Positions 1 to 12,276 of a DNA stretch of 64,000 nucleotides are shown here, one piece after another (the first letter of the stretch is position 1; every line of letters starts with the position of its first letter). Location of the stretch: positions 3,100,001 to 3,164,000 of the forward strand of contig JAGUCH010000004.1 of the NCBI GenBank assembly GCA_019096065.1, written 5' to 3'. This DNA is from Paracyclopina nana. Taxonomy: Eukaryota > Arthropoda > Copepoda > Cyclopoida > Cyclopettidae. A program made the position numbers and the translations under genes. Below the pieces are notes generated by a model. It saw only the letters and a program-made list of their open reading frames with translations, was not told the DNA's origin and ran no database searches.

Positions 1-1
1 G

Positions 2-172
2 CGTGCCGCGTTTAAGGCCATTCAGACCAAACTCAATGACATTTCCAACAAGTTTCCTGTCATAAACAACCTGGTGCAAAGGATCAACCTTAGGAAGAGA
101 AGAGATGCTGTCATCGTTGCTGTGGTAATCGGAGTGTGCCTAACAGCTCTGTTGTGGTGGATCTCCTTGTAA
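2..172 (+). CDS. GOSR1: Golgi SNARE GOSR1 (GS28), C-terminal part
   Basis: Only the last 56 codons lie in the window. The peptide ends with the classic GS28 tail: an amphipathic SNARE segment running into NLVQRINLRKRRDAVIVAVV and a hydrophobic membrane anchor ending WWISL. The RINLRKRRD motif before the anchor is characteristic of GOSR1. The protein is a Qb SNARE of the Golgi that acts in ER-Golgi and intra-Golgi vesicle fusion. The reading frame is open to the left edge, so the gene continues outside the window. The identification rests on resemblance to the known C-terminus; the rest of the protein cannot be checked here. Confidence 0.9.
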   Translation, partial: RAAFKAIQTKLNDISNKFPVINNLVQRINLRKRRDAVIVAVVIGVCLTALLWWISL

Positions 173-967
173 AATCCTACGCAAACCTGTTGCCTCTTTG
201 GATTTCTTTACGTATCTGATCACTTTTACACGCATAGTTTACTGGTTTTCTTCAATATCGTAGGTGTCTTTCTTTAGTAAGAACTGCATTCGGTGCTTGA
301 TAAATAGTTTAGTCGAATTTCCATCCAGATCCAAAAAGACGCACCTTTTGACATGACTAAGTATATCATATGGATTTGATAATATAAACCTTTTCCCTTA
401 GCAGAAGCCGAATTTCGAGACATTTCATTTTTTGCACATTTACGGGTTGCTACAGGCAAATGTAAAAATGTGTATGATGTTTTTAAAAATATCTTCAATG
501 TTTGGACTAAACATTCATCTCTGCATGTATTCTTTTGCTTTTAACTCTAGTAATTTTGGAGCCAAAAATAATTTTTATATGAGAGGTGCCATTTTGAAGT
601 GATAATGATGCCAAATTAACAATTTTTCTCAAAATATGCGATGTGTTGCGAAAATAAAAACTTGATATGCTGTGATGTGAAGAGATCGCAAAAACTATTG
701 ATTCAGGCTTTTCTGCTTAAAAATGAAATCAAATATTTGACTAAATTACATTTACCTTTTCAAAGAGCTTTTTCCTCCATTTATTGAATCTGTAAACTAG
801 TCGGCAACCAATTCAGCAAACCGTCAATTTATGTGGCAACATTGAACATTTACATTTATTATCAGCTTCTACCGTCATTGGAACAATTAAATTCAATAAG
901 AAGGAAGCTCAGCGCAGCTGTAGTATAATATTAAATTAATGTACACAAATTATCTTTACGATGAGGA
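173..967. other. AT-rich stretch without a recognisable gene
   Basis: This should hold the 3' UTR of the GOSR1 gene and, from the other side, that of the minus-strand CLPTM1 gene. Open frames here are short, lack family motifs and overlap stop-rich sequence. No repeat or RNA gene was recognised. Confidence 0.5.
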
Positions 968-3900
968 CTAGTCTTTTTTCTTGGCATCCTTGGATTTAGC
1001 TTCCTCTGACTGATTCCCTTCAATCTGCTTAGGCTCCATTTTCTTTTTCTCAACTTCTTCGAGCATGTCACCTGAGAAGCCAAATTCGTTCAATCTTGAA
1101 TGGTCGACCTAAAAAGATACATAATATTAAAATTCTTTCGACGAGTGTGCCTTATAAAGATTCAATACCCTATAAATGTAACGTTGGTACAAAAAGATGA
1201 AGAAAACAATGTCATCTCTGAAACATCCTAGACGATACATGGTTGGCATCTTGATGACAAATGCAAAGATGTCATCAATAAAAGTGTTCAAAGCTTTGTA
1301 CGTCATCATTCTCCATGGCAGATGAGCCACAGACTTCATTTTGTAGTTGATGAACAATTGAGGGGTCATCATTATGAATCCTGAAAACGAAAGTTGAATT
1401 TTAGTTTTGTGCATATTTGCACATTTGCCTTGCCACATTTTAACATAAGTTAGAGGACACAGCACATATGTGCGCTATTTTTTATTCCCAAATGCTCACC
1501 GAATGTTAGCAAGAATCCATAGATGCTGGACAGGACAAAGGAATACCACCCCTTGTGCTCGTTGTATATCGCCGAGTAAACACAGTAACACATAGCCAGA
1601 GGGAAAAGGCACATGCCCAAGTACTTGAAGGCCATACGGTCGAACTCCTTAGTTCCCGACTCTTCATAGGAACCTTTGTCTTTGAAAAGTAACTTAGGGA
1701 TAATACCCAGGAACTTGTTTTCGGGGTCAATTGACACATCTGCAACTTTCTGAATCTTCCAGATTTCAATTCCAAGGCCAACAAAGCAGCTCACTTTGAT
1801 CAAAGTATTGGTTTCGTTGTCCAGAACGTATAGAAGGACGACTATGCTCTGGAATACGTTGAAGAAAACGGATCTCACGGACAGCCCTTCCAATGATTTT
1901 CGGTTGTTCCAGAATTGGATATCTGAAATGAAATATCATATGTAATGCTGCAAAGCTTTCATACTGCGCTCACCGATAAAGATGGACCACACTTCAAATA
2001 GGCCAAGGGGCAATAAAATCCACCTTTTTTGACAGCTAAAATACGTACTTACCATTTTTGAATGCAAGGAATTCAAAGACCGAATGCACAATGGATACCA
2101 CGAATGTGAGGACTAGCAGGTAGAAATTTGTCTCCAAAAAGGCTTCCTTGATAGAATCCTGGTCCTCTTCTTCCTCATCGCCCATAAATCCTGCCATGAT
2201 ATTGAACTTATTTCGCATTTGCTGGGCACTGTACATCTGCCATTTGAACATTGACAAGGGTTGGTAAGTGATTGTAATATTCAAAGTCTTGACTGTTTCG
2301 TTGATGGGCTGATATTCCTTGTTGAGATTCCAATAATCATTCATGTATAGTATAGGCTTGTAGTTCTGAAAACTAGGGGTGAACTCGACAAATTCATCCA
2401 AGGGTGGAGGTACTTGGCCAGGAACCCATGGGGTAAAATCATTCACTAAGTTGATGGTGATGTTGGGATGCCAATGAGAAAATATCTCATGCTTGATTCC
2501 TTCAGCAGCCTTAGCCTGCTCTTCTAAAGTTGCAGCAGTTTCGCCAGTTAGCAAATTGGCTGTTTTGGCGTAATACTTCTTCTTGAACCTAGGCACAAAA
2601 CTGTGTTATTCAGGTACTCATTTTTGTATTCTATCATTACTTGTTCATCATTCTTTTCTTGTACATGGTCCACTTCTTTGAAAATCTCCCTTTCCCGGTG
2701 GATGGATCCGGAGACTTACCAGCCCGAACCACAAAAGTGTGCAAGTATATTGAACCATTATTCCTCAATTGCTGCAAATATTTGAACATGTCATGAAACT
2801 ACATCTAAAAGAAGATGATTTGATGGATATATGAAATACAGAAGATCACAATCATTTGACACATTTCAGACCAGATGTGAAGCCATTAAAAGGCATATGT
2901 GCGTTGAGGTCTATATGAATACTAGGATTTTCTGTAATGTCAGTAAGGCATACTTATCAACGGTGTGTAGAGCTATGAAAGTTGCTATTGTTACTTTGCT
3001 TGTGCTAAGTCTGGCTCACAATGGTTTGGCGCAATGCTATTCCAGGTGCAATAATAATAATTGATCTCACACAACAGGCTGCTTATTTTTTGTCACTTAT
3101 CCTAGCTGCACTTCAACGAGCTCGTTTATGACCAAGATGAGTGCAATTGAGTCTTACATGGCCAATTTGATCACCACCGAATCAATTGATTCCATTGCTT
3201 GGATTATTGATGACTCTGTCAAACGTGAACACTGTGAATGGGATTCTAGCTCAAGTTCAAGTTCGAGCTCAAGCGAGGAGAATAGAAATGGGGAGGAGAT
3301 ATTTCAATTCCAAAAGGACATTGTCTCCATTCTTACAACTTGGCTTTACAATGACCCTAGCCTATCATCTAATCAAGTTGGTGTCTTCAATGCTGTCTAT
3401 GGACAATCAGCGAAGTTAGCATTTAAAATGTAAAATATGAATAGTCAACAATTTTTTGTTACTGATACAGGACTTGTGACAACTGGAACTGCCAGCCTGG
3501 TGATAACGAGAATGAAATCACCAATTCCATGATCGGTTTGGACTGCACTGGGAGGGATTGCGTTGGAGGAGCTTGTACCCTCCTGAATGAACAACTCACT
3601 GCATGCACTGCTTATACTTCACCACTAGCTGTCTATGTTATCAACAGTGGAGCAGATAGCCATTGTGGATTTTCGTAAGTTCCCCAAAGAACGACAAATC
3701 AACCAAAACTAATCGAAATATTTTTAGCAAACAAACATGCATTGGAACTCATCACGGAGGAAGCGGAGATTGCAGCAGATTGACAAGCTTAGGATTGATG
3801 CATAACTATGTAACTATCGCACTATATATTTGGATAAGTACTGCTGATTTCTAAAGCATATTTTTTTTAGATTGATGATAACTCTCATAATATATATGAG

Positions 3901-5031
3901 GCTCGCAATGTTGCAGCTTGCATGGCTGCAAGCTGCACTCCCGCTACGGCTCTAGCAGCTTCAACTACTTGTCCTACCGCACTGAATTGTACACGTCATT
4001 ATAGTGATGAGCACCATCATTATTAAGCACATGCCTATTACTTTTGTTATCTCAATCTTAAATTGGCTTTGGAATTCTAACAACTCTTGCACTGTTAAAT
4101 TTGACCACTAAATAAATCGGACGTTAAAATTCAACTATGTGACGCTACATGTCTAAAGTACGCTGGAATCCAACTTAGACACTCTATATACCTCAGATGT
4201 ATCAAATTGAGTTGAAAATGAATAAGTGCCATCCTCATTGGGTCCAGATGTCCAATCTCCGTAGATGAGGCCTTTATGTTGCCAAATTAGGGATGAGGAG
4301 TCGTTGAAGTTAATGAACTCTGAATCTTCTGACAAGTAAACATAAAGGTCGAAAGCTGTCCCATTGACAAACAGATTAGTCGCTGCTCCTTTTGGTAATT
4401 GTGCACCTGTGGCAGAGGGGGAGGTTTCCTGAGCTGGACGGCGAAACATAGACATGACAAAGTAGATCACCAATCCTCTGAGTATCATGGATTTAACAAT
4501 GGCAAATACTTTTTCCATTGCACTCGGCTGGTACTGCTCTCTTTCAGCGGCCACTTGCATGTCGAGGATTTCCTGAAATATAAATGAAGACGATAAAAGC
4601 CAATAAATCAACTTAACCTCTTGAATTCGCCGAAAGCAAGTCTAAACATTCAAAAACCACTTATAATCAATGCTAAAAATGACAGCTACTTCCATAAAAT
4701 AATCAAAAATCAGAACAAATAAAAGAAAATATGCTAACACATGTAAAAATTAATAAAATATCGAGGGTGGAATCATGTCTAAGAATTTTTTCATGAGAAA
4801 GGAGATAAAACGATCAAGAGGCGTTTCCATGGCCCAAAATTCAGGTTCCTCCTTCTTAATTGGATATTTATCTATGGAAAAGTGCCAACTCACCCTGCCT
4901 ATTCCACGGCCAGAATCATTTCCAGACTCGTTGTCCCTAATTTCGTGCTCCATGGGCTGAATTTGTCGGTCGGGACCCACATCTCCAGGATTTCCCACTC
5001 CTTCAGCCGGCAATTCTGTAATCACCGCCAT
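968..5031 (-). CDS. CLPTM1: CLPTM1 family multipass ER membrane protein
   Basis: Seven exons on the minus strand can be joined into about 655 residues (human 669). They lie at about 5031-4893, 4573-4192, 2771-2641, 2589-2053, 1922-1502, 1381-1170 and 1110-968. Family signatures in order are LIYGDWTSG, NGSIYLHTF, LLTGE, SHWHPNITINLV, NDYWNL, VSIVHSVFEFLAFKN, LEGLSVRSVFF, MTPQLFINYKMKSVAHLPWR and a Lys-rich tail after LNEFGFSG. The acidic N-terminus is short and lineage-specific. CLPTM1 proteins are ER/Golgi multipass proteins; in vertebrates CLPTM1 restrains GABA-A receptor trafficking. The second intron (2772-4191) is unusually long for this locus and contains a separate plus-strand gene. Confidence 0.95.
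2975..4026 (+). CDS. Cys-rich secreted protein of unknown family, nested in a CLPTM1 intron
   Basis: The start was placed at 2975 because it opens a clear signal peptide, MKVAIVTLLVLSLAHNGLAQ. Four short introns with GT/AG ends (about 3014-3107, 3414-3471, 3675-3726 and 3810-3870) give a continuous frame ending in a His-rich tail, DEHHHY. The mature chain contains a run of ten serines, many paired cysteines (for example CDNWNCQPGD and CTGRDCVGGAC) and no transmembrane segment. I do not recognise the family. The gene lies wholly inside intron 2 of CLPTM1 on the opposite strand. It may be a lineage-specific extracellular or cuticle-type protein; that is inference. Confidence 0.7.
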
Positions 5032-5964
5032 TTGACGAGAAATTTATTGACTGTTGGCAAAAATTCTCTGGGCCAAGAGCCTGTTTACTTGTTGTCAAGT
5101 TACACTTTTTGAGGCTTAATAAATACTTTCAAGTATTTTAATCTCTACGAAATTAGATATAGGTCATTGGTCCTAACAAGATACGCAAATCTAAGTGTCT
5201 AAAATAATTTGAAGGTGAATTTTGAGGCCTTGAATACAATTTCAACCGGAACTATTGAAAAAACTATTTAAAGTTTTAAGGATTGACTCTATTTCGCTCC
5301 TCCAATTTCGCTTAAGCATGATATCACATGAGTCGCCAAATATATTTTTAAAAAAGCCACTTTTAAAAAGTCTCCGGTAGCAGAAAGTTCCTTTTCATTT
5401 TTAAGCTAAATAAATGTGGAATAAATGAATATTGAATTATTCTTGCTACGATTCTTTTTATCTCATTTCAAAAATAATTTTCAATCTAACTTTTTCTTCA
5501 TCAAATATTACAATTGCTCCGGAGTAACAATAGCAATTCTTGCTCTAATCATCCCAGGCGGTTAATTATTGCTCCCAGTCCCTGGACGCCTAAGCAATGA
5601 AAAACTCGAAGGAGGGTGCAAATAGTCATTCTCATGAGCTGTAGGGAAAGCCTTAATGGCTTTATGAGTAGGCGCAATCTCTGCCAGCAGTTGGCGCTCG
5701 TCTATGCTTGAGTTTGTTTTGATTTTGCCGCTTGAGAAAAGTAAGTTACACAACTGTTGACCCAGTTGCATCCGCCGCTGAATTACATCATTTCATATGC
5801 AGCCATTGCATTTCTTCTCTGCATGCCTAAAACGTGTGAAAACTTGTTTTCTCACCCATTTGAGTACTAGTGCAAATCAAGTTCAACAATTAAGGCCATG
5901 CTAGTTTAGGGGAGGGATGCTCAATCACTCAGAAAACTCGTCCATGCAAAAGTGATGGGAATTT
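5032..5964. other. Intergenic, no gene recognised
   Basis: This is the region upstream of CLPTM1, up to the transposable element. It is AT-rich. A 69-codon minus-strand frame at 5562-5771 has no recognisable motif and no splice context. Nothing further is supported. Confidence 0.5.
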
Positions 5965-6083
5965 CAATACCTGGGCTGCGTCTGCAGAGCCAGCTTACAA
6001 ATGCAATGAAACTAGCCGTTCTCTATGCAATGATTCACGGTTAATCTTATCAAATAAGGCACGAAGTCACATTACTCCACTGC

Positions 6084-7563
6084 TCAAGAACTGCAAACCG
6101 TGTTCTCTGTTTTGAATCACGGTTGGGCTTGTCAGGGACTTTTCATTTTTTCCGAGGTCAAGTCAACCGGGGTTTGCTGAGCGATTCGAGGCCAAGAAAA
6201 AACTTTGCCTCACCCCCAAGTACCGGACTCCCATATTTTTTATCTGTCTTTCCTTTTGGGTGGGATCATTGGGATCATTTGGGATCAAAATGGGAACAAG
6301 AATTGCAAACTGTGTTCTCCGCTTTGAATCACGGTTGGCATTATCAGGGACTTTTCATTTTTTCTGAGGTCAAGTCAACTGGGGTTTGCTGAGCAATTCG
6401 CAGCCAAAAAAAACTTTGACTCACCCCCAAGTACCGGACTCCCATATTTTTTATCTGTCTTTCCTTTTGGGTGGGATCATTGGGATCATTTGGGATCAAA
6501 ATGGGAACAAGAACTGCAAACCGTGTTCTCCGCTTTGAATCACAGTTGGGATTGTAAGGGACTTTTCATTTTTTCCGAGGTCAAGTCAACCGGGGTTTGC
6601 TGAGCAATTCAAGGCCAAGAAAAAACTTCGCCTCATGCCCAAGAACCGGACTCCCCTATTTTTTATCTGTCTTTCTTTTTGGGTGGGATCATTGGGATCA
6701 TTTGGGATCAAAATATGTTCAAGAACTGCAAACCGTGTTCTCCGCTTTGAATCGCGGTTTGGCTTGTCAGGGAAATTTCGTTTTTTCCGTGGTCAAGTGA
6801 ACCGGGGTTTGCTGAGCCATTTGCGGCCAAAAAAATTTGCCTCATGCCAAAGTACCTGACTCAGATATTTTTTATCTGTCTTTCTTTTTGGGTGGGATCA
6901 GTGGGATCATTTGGGATCAAAATATGTTCAAGAACTGCAAACCGTGTTCTCCGCTTTGAATCGCGGTTTGGCTTGTCAGGGAAATTTCGTTTTTTATTAG
7001 GTCAAGTGAACCGGGGTTTGCTGAGCCATTTGCGGCCAAAAAAATTTGCCTCATGTCAAAGTACCTGACTCAGATATTTTTATCTGTCTTTCTTTTTGGG
7101 TGGGATCATTGGGATCATTTGGGATCAAATGCGTACTAGAACTGCAAACCGTGTTCTCCGCTTTGAATCGCGGTTGGGCTTGTCAGGGAAATTTCGTTTT
7201 TACCGAGGTCAAGTGAACCGGGGTTTGCTGAGCAATTGGCGGCCAAACTAAAATTTGCCTCATGCCAAAGTACCTGACTCTGATATTTTTTATCTGTCTT
7301 TCTTTTTGGGTGGGATCATTGGGATCATTTGGGATCAAATGTGTACTAGAACTGCAAACCGTGTTCTCCGCTTTGAATCGCGGTTTGGCTTGTCAGGGAA
7401 ATTTCGTTTTTACCGAGGTCAAGTGAACCGGGGTTTGCTGAGCCATTTGCGGCCAAAAAAATTTGCCTCATGCCAAAGTACCTGACTCAGATATTTTTAT
7501 CTGTCTTTCTTTTTGGGTGGGATCATTGGGATCATTTGGGATCAAATGTGCTCAAGAACTGCT
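6084..7563 (+). repeat. Left 210-bp tandem array (about 7 units)
   Basis: The unit can be followed by AAGAACTGCAAACCGTG, which recurs near 6084, 6298, 6509, 6721, 6930, 7137 and 7347, with a partial copy at about 7553. Spacing is 207-213 bp. Each unit includes GGGATCATT triplets and GTCAAGTGAACCGGGGTTTG. The outer units differ more than the inner ones. The same unit occurs in inverted orientation at 10.0-12.06 kb. Confidence 0.92.
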
Positions 7564-7574
7564 CGCGTAACGTG

Positions 7575-9760
7575 TATTATTGCCAGAGCAAAATTCACCT
7601 AGTTTTAACAAGTCTAGTCTCCTAGTGCAAAAAGTAACTGAAACTAGCATATTTTTCGGCAACTTTTTGAGCTCGGAATGAAAATCGCGTAACATAGCAG
7701 TTAAGCAAAAATTGTGCATCGCGCGGTACTTCCTCTTAATTGCTAATAAAAAACGAAATTCTTGACCAAGTCAAATTTGAGTCAAAATGTCAATAGCAGG
7801 CGATAGTTTGAGTCAACTTGACTCAAAATATGAGACAAAGTCAAACTTTTGACTTATTTTTAATTCGCAAGAGAGAAAGCTTGCGCATCGCGCGGTACTT
7901 CTACTTAACTGCTAATAAAAAACGAAATAGTTGACCAAGTCAATTTTGAGTCAAAATGTCAGTTGCAGTTGACAGTTTGTGTCAACTTGACTCAAAATAT
8001 GAGACAAAGTCCAACTTTAGACTCATTTTGAATTTGCAAGGAGAAAGCTTGCGCATCGCGCGGTACTTCTACTTAACTGCTAATAAAACACGAAATTCTT
8101 GACCAAGTCAATTTTGAGTCAAAATATCAGTTGCAGGCGATAGTTTGAGTCAACTTGACTCAAAATATGAGGCAAAGTCAAACTTTTGACTTATTTTTAA
8201 TTCGCAAGAGAGAAAGCTTGCGCATCGCGCGGTACTTCTACCTAATTGCTAATAAAACACGAAATTCTTGACCAAGTCAATTTTGAGTCAGAATAACAGT
8301 TGCAGGCGATAGTTTGAGTCAACTTGACTCAAAATATGAGGCAAAGTCAAACTTTGACTCATTTTAAATTGGCCAGAGAGAAAACTTGCGCATCACGCGG
8401 TACTTCTACTTAATTGCTAATAAAACACGAAATTCTTGACCAAGTCAATTTTGAGTCAGAATATCAGTTGCAGGCGATAGTTTGAGTCAACTTGACTCAA
8501 AATATGAGACAAAGTCAAACTTTTGACTTATTTTGAATTCGCAAGAGAGAAAGCTTGCGCATCGCACGGTACTTCTACTTAACTGCTAAAAAAAACACGA
8601 AATTCTTGACCAAGTCAATTTTGAGTCAAAATATCAGTTGCAGGCGATAGTTTGAGTCAACTTGACTCAAAATATGAGACAAAGTCAAACTTTTGACTTA
8701 TTTTTAATTCGCAAGAGAGAAAGCTTGCGCATCACGGTACTTCTACTTAACTGCTAATAAAACACGAAATTCTTGACCAAGTCAATTTTGAGTCAAAATA
8801 TCAGTTGCAGGCGATAGTTTGAGTCAACTTGACTCAAAATATGAGACAAAGTCAAACTTTTGACTTATTTTTAATTCGCAAGAGAGAAAGCTTGCGCATC
8901 GCGCGGTACTTCTACCTAATTGCTAATAAAACACGAAATTCTTGACCAAGTCAATTTTGAGTCAGAATATCAGTTGCAGGCGATAGTTTGAGTCAACTTG
9001 ACTCAAAATATGAGGCAAAGTCAAACTTTTGACTCATTTTAAATTGGCCAGAGAGAAAACTTGCGCATCACGCGGTACTTCTACTTAATTGCTAATAAAA
9101 CACGAAATTCTTGACCAAGTCAATTTTGAGTCAGAATATCAGTTGCAGGCGATAGTTTGAGTCAACTTGACTCAAAATATGAGAGAAAGTCAGACTTTTG
9201 ACTTATTTTTAATTCGCAAGAGAGAAAGCTTGCGCATCGCGGTACTTCTACTTAACTGCTAATAAAACACGAAATGCTTGACCAAGTCAATTTTGAGTCA
9301 AAATATCAGTTGCAGGCGATAGTTCGAGTCCACTTGTCACAAAATATGATACACAGTAAAACTTTTTACTTATTTTAAAATCACACGAGAGAAAGCTTGC
9401 GCATCGCGCGGTACTTCTACTTAACTGCTAATAAATCGCGAAAGTATTGACCAAGTCAATTTTGATTCAAAATGTCAGTTGCAGTTGACAGTTTGTGTCA
9501 ACTTGACTCAAAATATGAGACAAAGTCCAACTTTAGACTCATTTTGAATTTGCAAGAGAGAAAGCTTGCGCATCGCGCGGTACTTCTACTTAACTGCTAA
9601 TAAAACACGAAATTCTTGACCAAGTCAATTTTGAGTCAAAATATCAGTTGCAGGCGATAGTTTGAGTCAACTTGACTCAAAATATGAGACAAAGTCAAAC
9701 TTTTGACTTATTTTAAATTCGCCAGAGAGAAAACTTGCGCATCGCGCAGTACTTAACTGC
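7575..9760. repeat. Central ~167-bp tandem array (about 13 units)
   Basis: The marker GCGCATCGCGCGGTACTTC recurs roughly every 165-170 bp from about 7715 to 9735. Each unit contains the palindrome TTTGAGTCAACTTGACTCAA plus further TTGAC/GTCAA half-sites. No open frame runs through it. It lies between the two inverted 210-bp arrays and so forms the centre of the foldback element. Confidence 0.92.
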
Positions 9761-9979
9761 ATGCTTATGTAGCACAGTAATAAAGCTGAAAATGCATTTT
9801 TGACATGCGCAATTAAGGCCCTGTTCACATGTGAAAATATCAACAAAATAATGCCCGATATTTTGCTTATATTTGCAAATATCTGGTATTTGTAAAAAGA
9901 TTTTTTTAGATTTTGACAAAAGAATCGCTCTATTGCATATTGGTACCAAAAGCCATCCTGTCAGGCGCTTAAGCAATTT

Positions 9980-12060
9980 TTTTTTGGCCGCCAATTGCTC
10001 AGCAAACCCCGGTTCACTTGACCTCGGTAAAAACGAAATTTCCCTGACAAGCCTAACCGTGATTCAAAGCGGAGAACACGGTTTGCAGTTCTAGTACACA
10101 TTTGATCCCAAATGATCCCAATGATCCCACGCAAAAAGAAAGACAGATAAAAATATCTGAGTCAGGTACTTTGGCATGAGGCAAATTTTTTTCTGGCCGC
10201 CAATTGCTCAGCAAACCCTGGTTCACTTGACCTCGGTAAAAACGAAATTTCCCTGACAAGCCTAACCGTGCTTCAAAGCGGAGAACACGGTTTGCAGTTC
10301 TAGTACACATTTGATCCCAAATGATCCCAATGATCCCACCCAAAAAGAAAGACAGATAAAAAATATCAGAGTCAGGTACTTTGGCATGAGGCAAATTTTT
10401 TTTTGGCCGCCAATTGCTCAGCAAACCCCGGTTGACTTGACCTCGGTAAAAACGAAATTTCCCTGACAAGCCCAACAGCGATTCAAAGCGGAGAACACAG
10501 TTTGCAGTTCTAGTACACATTTGATCCCAAATGATCCCAATGATCCCACCCAAAAAGAAAGACAGATAAAAAATATCAGAGCCAGGTACTTTGGCATGAG
10601 GCAAATTTTTTTGGCCGCAAATGGCTCAGCAAACCCCGGTTCACATGACCTCGGTAAAAACGAAATTTCCCTGACAAGCCCAACCGCGATTCAAAGCGGA
10701 GAACACGGTTTGCAGTTTTAGTACACATTTGATCCCAAATGATCCCAATGATCCCACCCCAAAAGAAAGACAGATAAAAAATATCAGAGTCAGGTACTTT
10801 GGCATGAGGCAAATTTTTTTTTGGCCGCCAATTGCTCAGCAAACCCCGGTTCACTTGACCTCGGTAAAAACGAAATTTCCCTGACAAGCCAAACCGCGAT
10901 TCAAAGCGGAGAACACAGTTTGCAGTTCTAGTACACATTTGATCCCAAATGATCCCAATGATCCCACCCAAAAAGAAAGACAGATAAAAAATATCAGAGT
11001 CAGGTACTTTGGCATGAGGCAAATTTTTTTTTGGCCGCCAATTGCTCAGCAAACCCCGGTTCACTTGACCTCGGTAAAAACGAAATTTCCCTGACAAGCC
11101 AAACCGCGATTCAAAGCGGAGAACACAGTTTGCAGTTCTAGTACACATTTGATCCCAAATGATCCCAATGATCCCACCCAAAAAGAAAGACAGATAAAAA
11201 ATATCAGAGTCAGGTACTTTGGCATGAGGCAAATTTTTTTTTGGCCGCCAATTGCTCAGCAAACCCCGGTTCACTTGACCTCGGTAAAAACGAAATTTCC
11301 CTGACAAGCCAAACCGCGATTCAAAGCGGAGAACACAGTTTGCAGTTCTAGTACACATTTGATCCCAAATGATCCCAATGATCCCACCCAAAAAGAAAGA
11401 CAGATAAAAAATATCAGAGTCAGGTACTTTGGCATGAGGCAAATTTTTTTTTGGCCGCCAATTGCTCAGCAAACCCTGGTTCACTTGACCTTGGTAAAAA
11501 CGAAATTTCCCTGACAAGCCCAACTGCGATTCAAAGCGGAGAACACGGTTTGCAGTTCTAGTACACATTTGATCCCAAATGATCCCAATGATCCCACCCA
11601 AAAAGAAAGACAGATAAAAAATATAAGAGTCAGGTACTTTGGCATGAGGCAAATTTTTTTTTTGGCCGCCAATTGCTCAGCAAACCCCGGTTCACTTGAC
11701 CTCGGTAAAAACGAAATTTCCCTGACAAGCCCAACCGCGATTCAAAGCGGAGAACACAGTTTGCAGTTCTAGTACACATTTGATCCCAAATGATCCCAAT
11801 GATCCCACCCAAAAAGAAAGACAGATAAAAAATATCAGAGTCAGGTACTTTGGCATGAGGCAAATTTTTTTTTGGCCGCCAATTGCTCAGCAAACCCCGG
11901 TTCACTTGACCTCGGTAAAAACGAAATTTCCCTGACAAGCCAAACCGCGATTCAAAGTGGAGAACACAGTTTGCAGTTCTAGTCCACCCAATCCCACCCA
12001 AAAAGATAGACAGATAAAAAATATCAGAGTTAAGTACTCAGGCAAATTTGTTTGGCCGTT
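9980..12060 (-). repeat. Right 210-bp tandem array, inverted copy (about 10 units)
   Basis: The reverse complement of the left unit recurs with a period of 209-210 bp from about 9985 to 12050. Marker CGGTTTGCAGTTCTAGTACA or its variants lie near 10080, 10289, 10499, 10708, 10918, 11127, 11336, 11546 and 11756. Three consecutive units (about 10800-11430) look practically identical, which points to recent amplification. The multiple-of-three unit length keeps long spurious frames open. Confidence 0.92.
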
Positions 12061-12276
12061 AATCGCTCAGCTAACCTCAGTTCACTTGACCTCAGTAATA
12101 ATGAAATGTTGTGTGATTTTGTGCCTGATAAATTCTTGTTATGTTTAACCGTGTGTCAAAGCACTGAGAAGGGCAAGTTTTCATTGCATTTGAAGGCTGG
12201 CTCTGCAGACGCAGCCAATACCTGGATTTGGTTCTATCTACTCTACGCAAGTAGTGAGCATAGTTACTCTACATCA

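Larger units (their letters stand above)
5965..12225. mobile_element. Foldback-type long-TIR element flanked by a 10-bp direct repeat
   Basis: A perfect direct repeat CAATACCTGG sits at 5965-5974 and 12216-12225. Just inside are perfectly inverted ends: GCTGCGTCTGCAGAGCCAG from 5975, and its reverse complement ending at 12215. The similarity continues imperfectly through CAAATGCAATGAAA. Inside are a ~210-bp array (6.08-7.56 kb), a central ~167-bp array (7.6-9.8 kb) and the 210-bp array again in inverted orientation (10.0-12.06 kb). Because the ends are symmetric, the target duplication could be 8 bp or 10 bp. No transposase frame was seen, so the copy is non-autonomous. Long inverted repeats built from tandem units recall FB/Galileo-type foldback elements; an 8-10 bp duplication also fits hAT or Mutator families. 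Confidence 0.85.

Noticed and set aside
7575..9760. CRISPR-like regular repeats
   Set aside because: The whole ~167-bp unit repeats; there are no unique spacers, and the context is an animal genome.
10576..11652. 358-codon minus-strand frame with a repeated ~70-residue unit
   Set aside because: It is a reading of the inverted 210-bp satellite; the unit length is a multiple of three, so the frame stays open by chance. The left array does not keep the same long frame and there is no family match.
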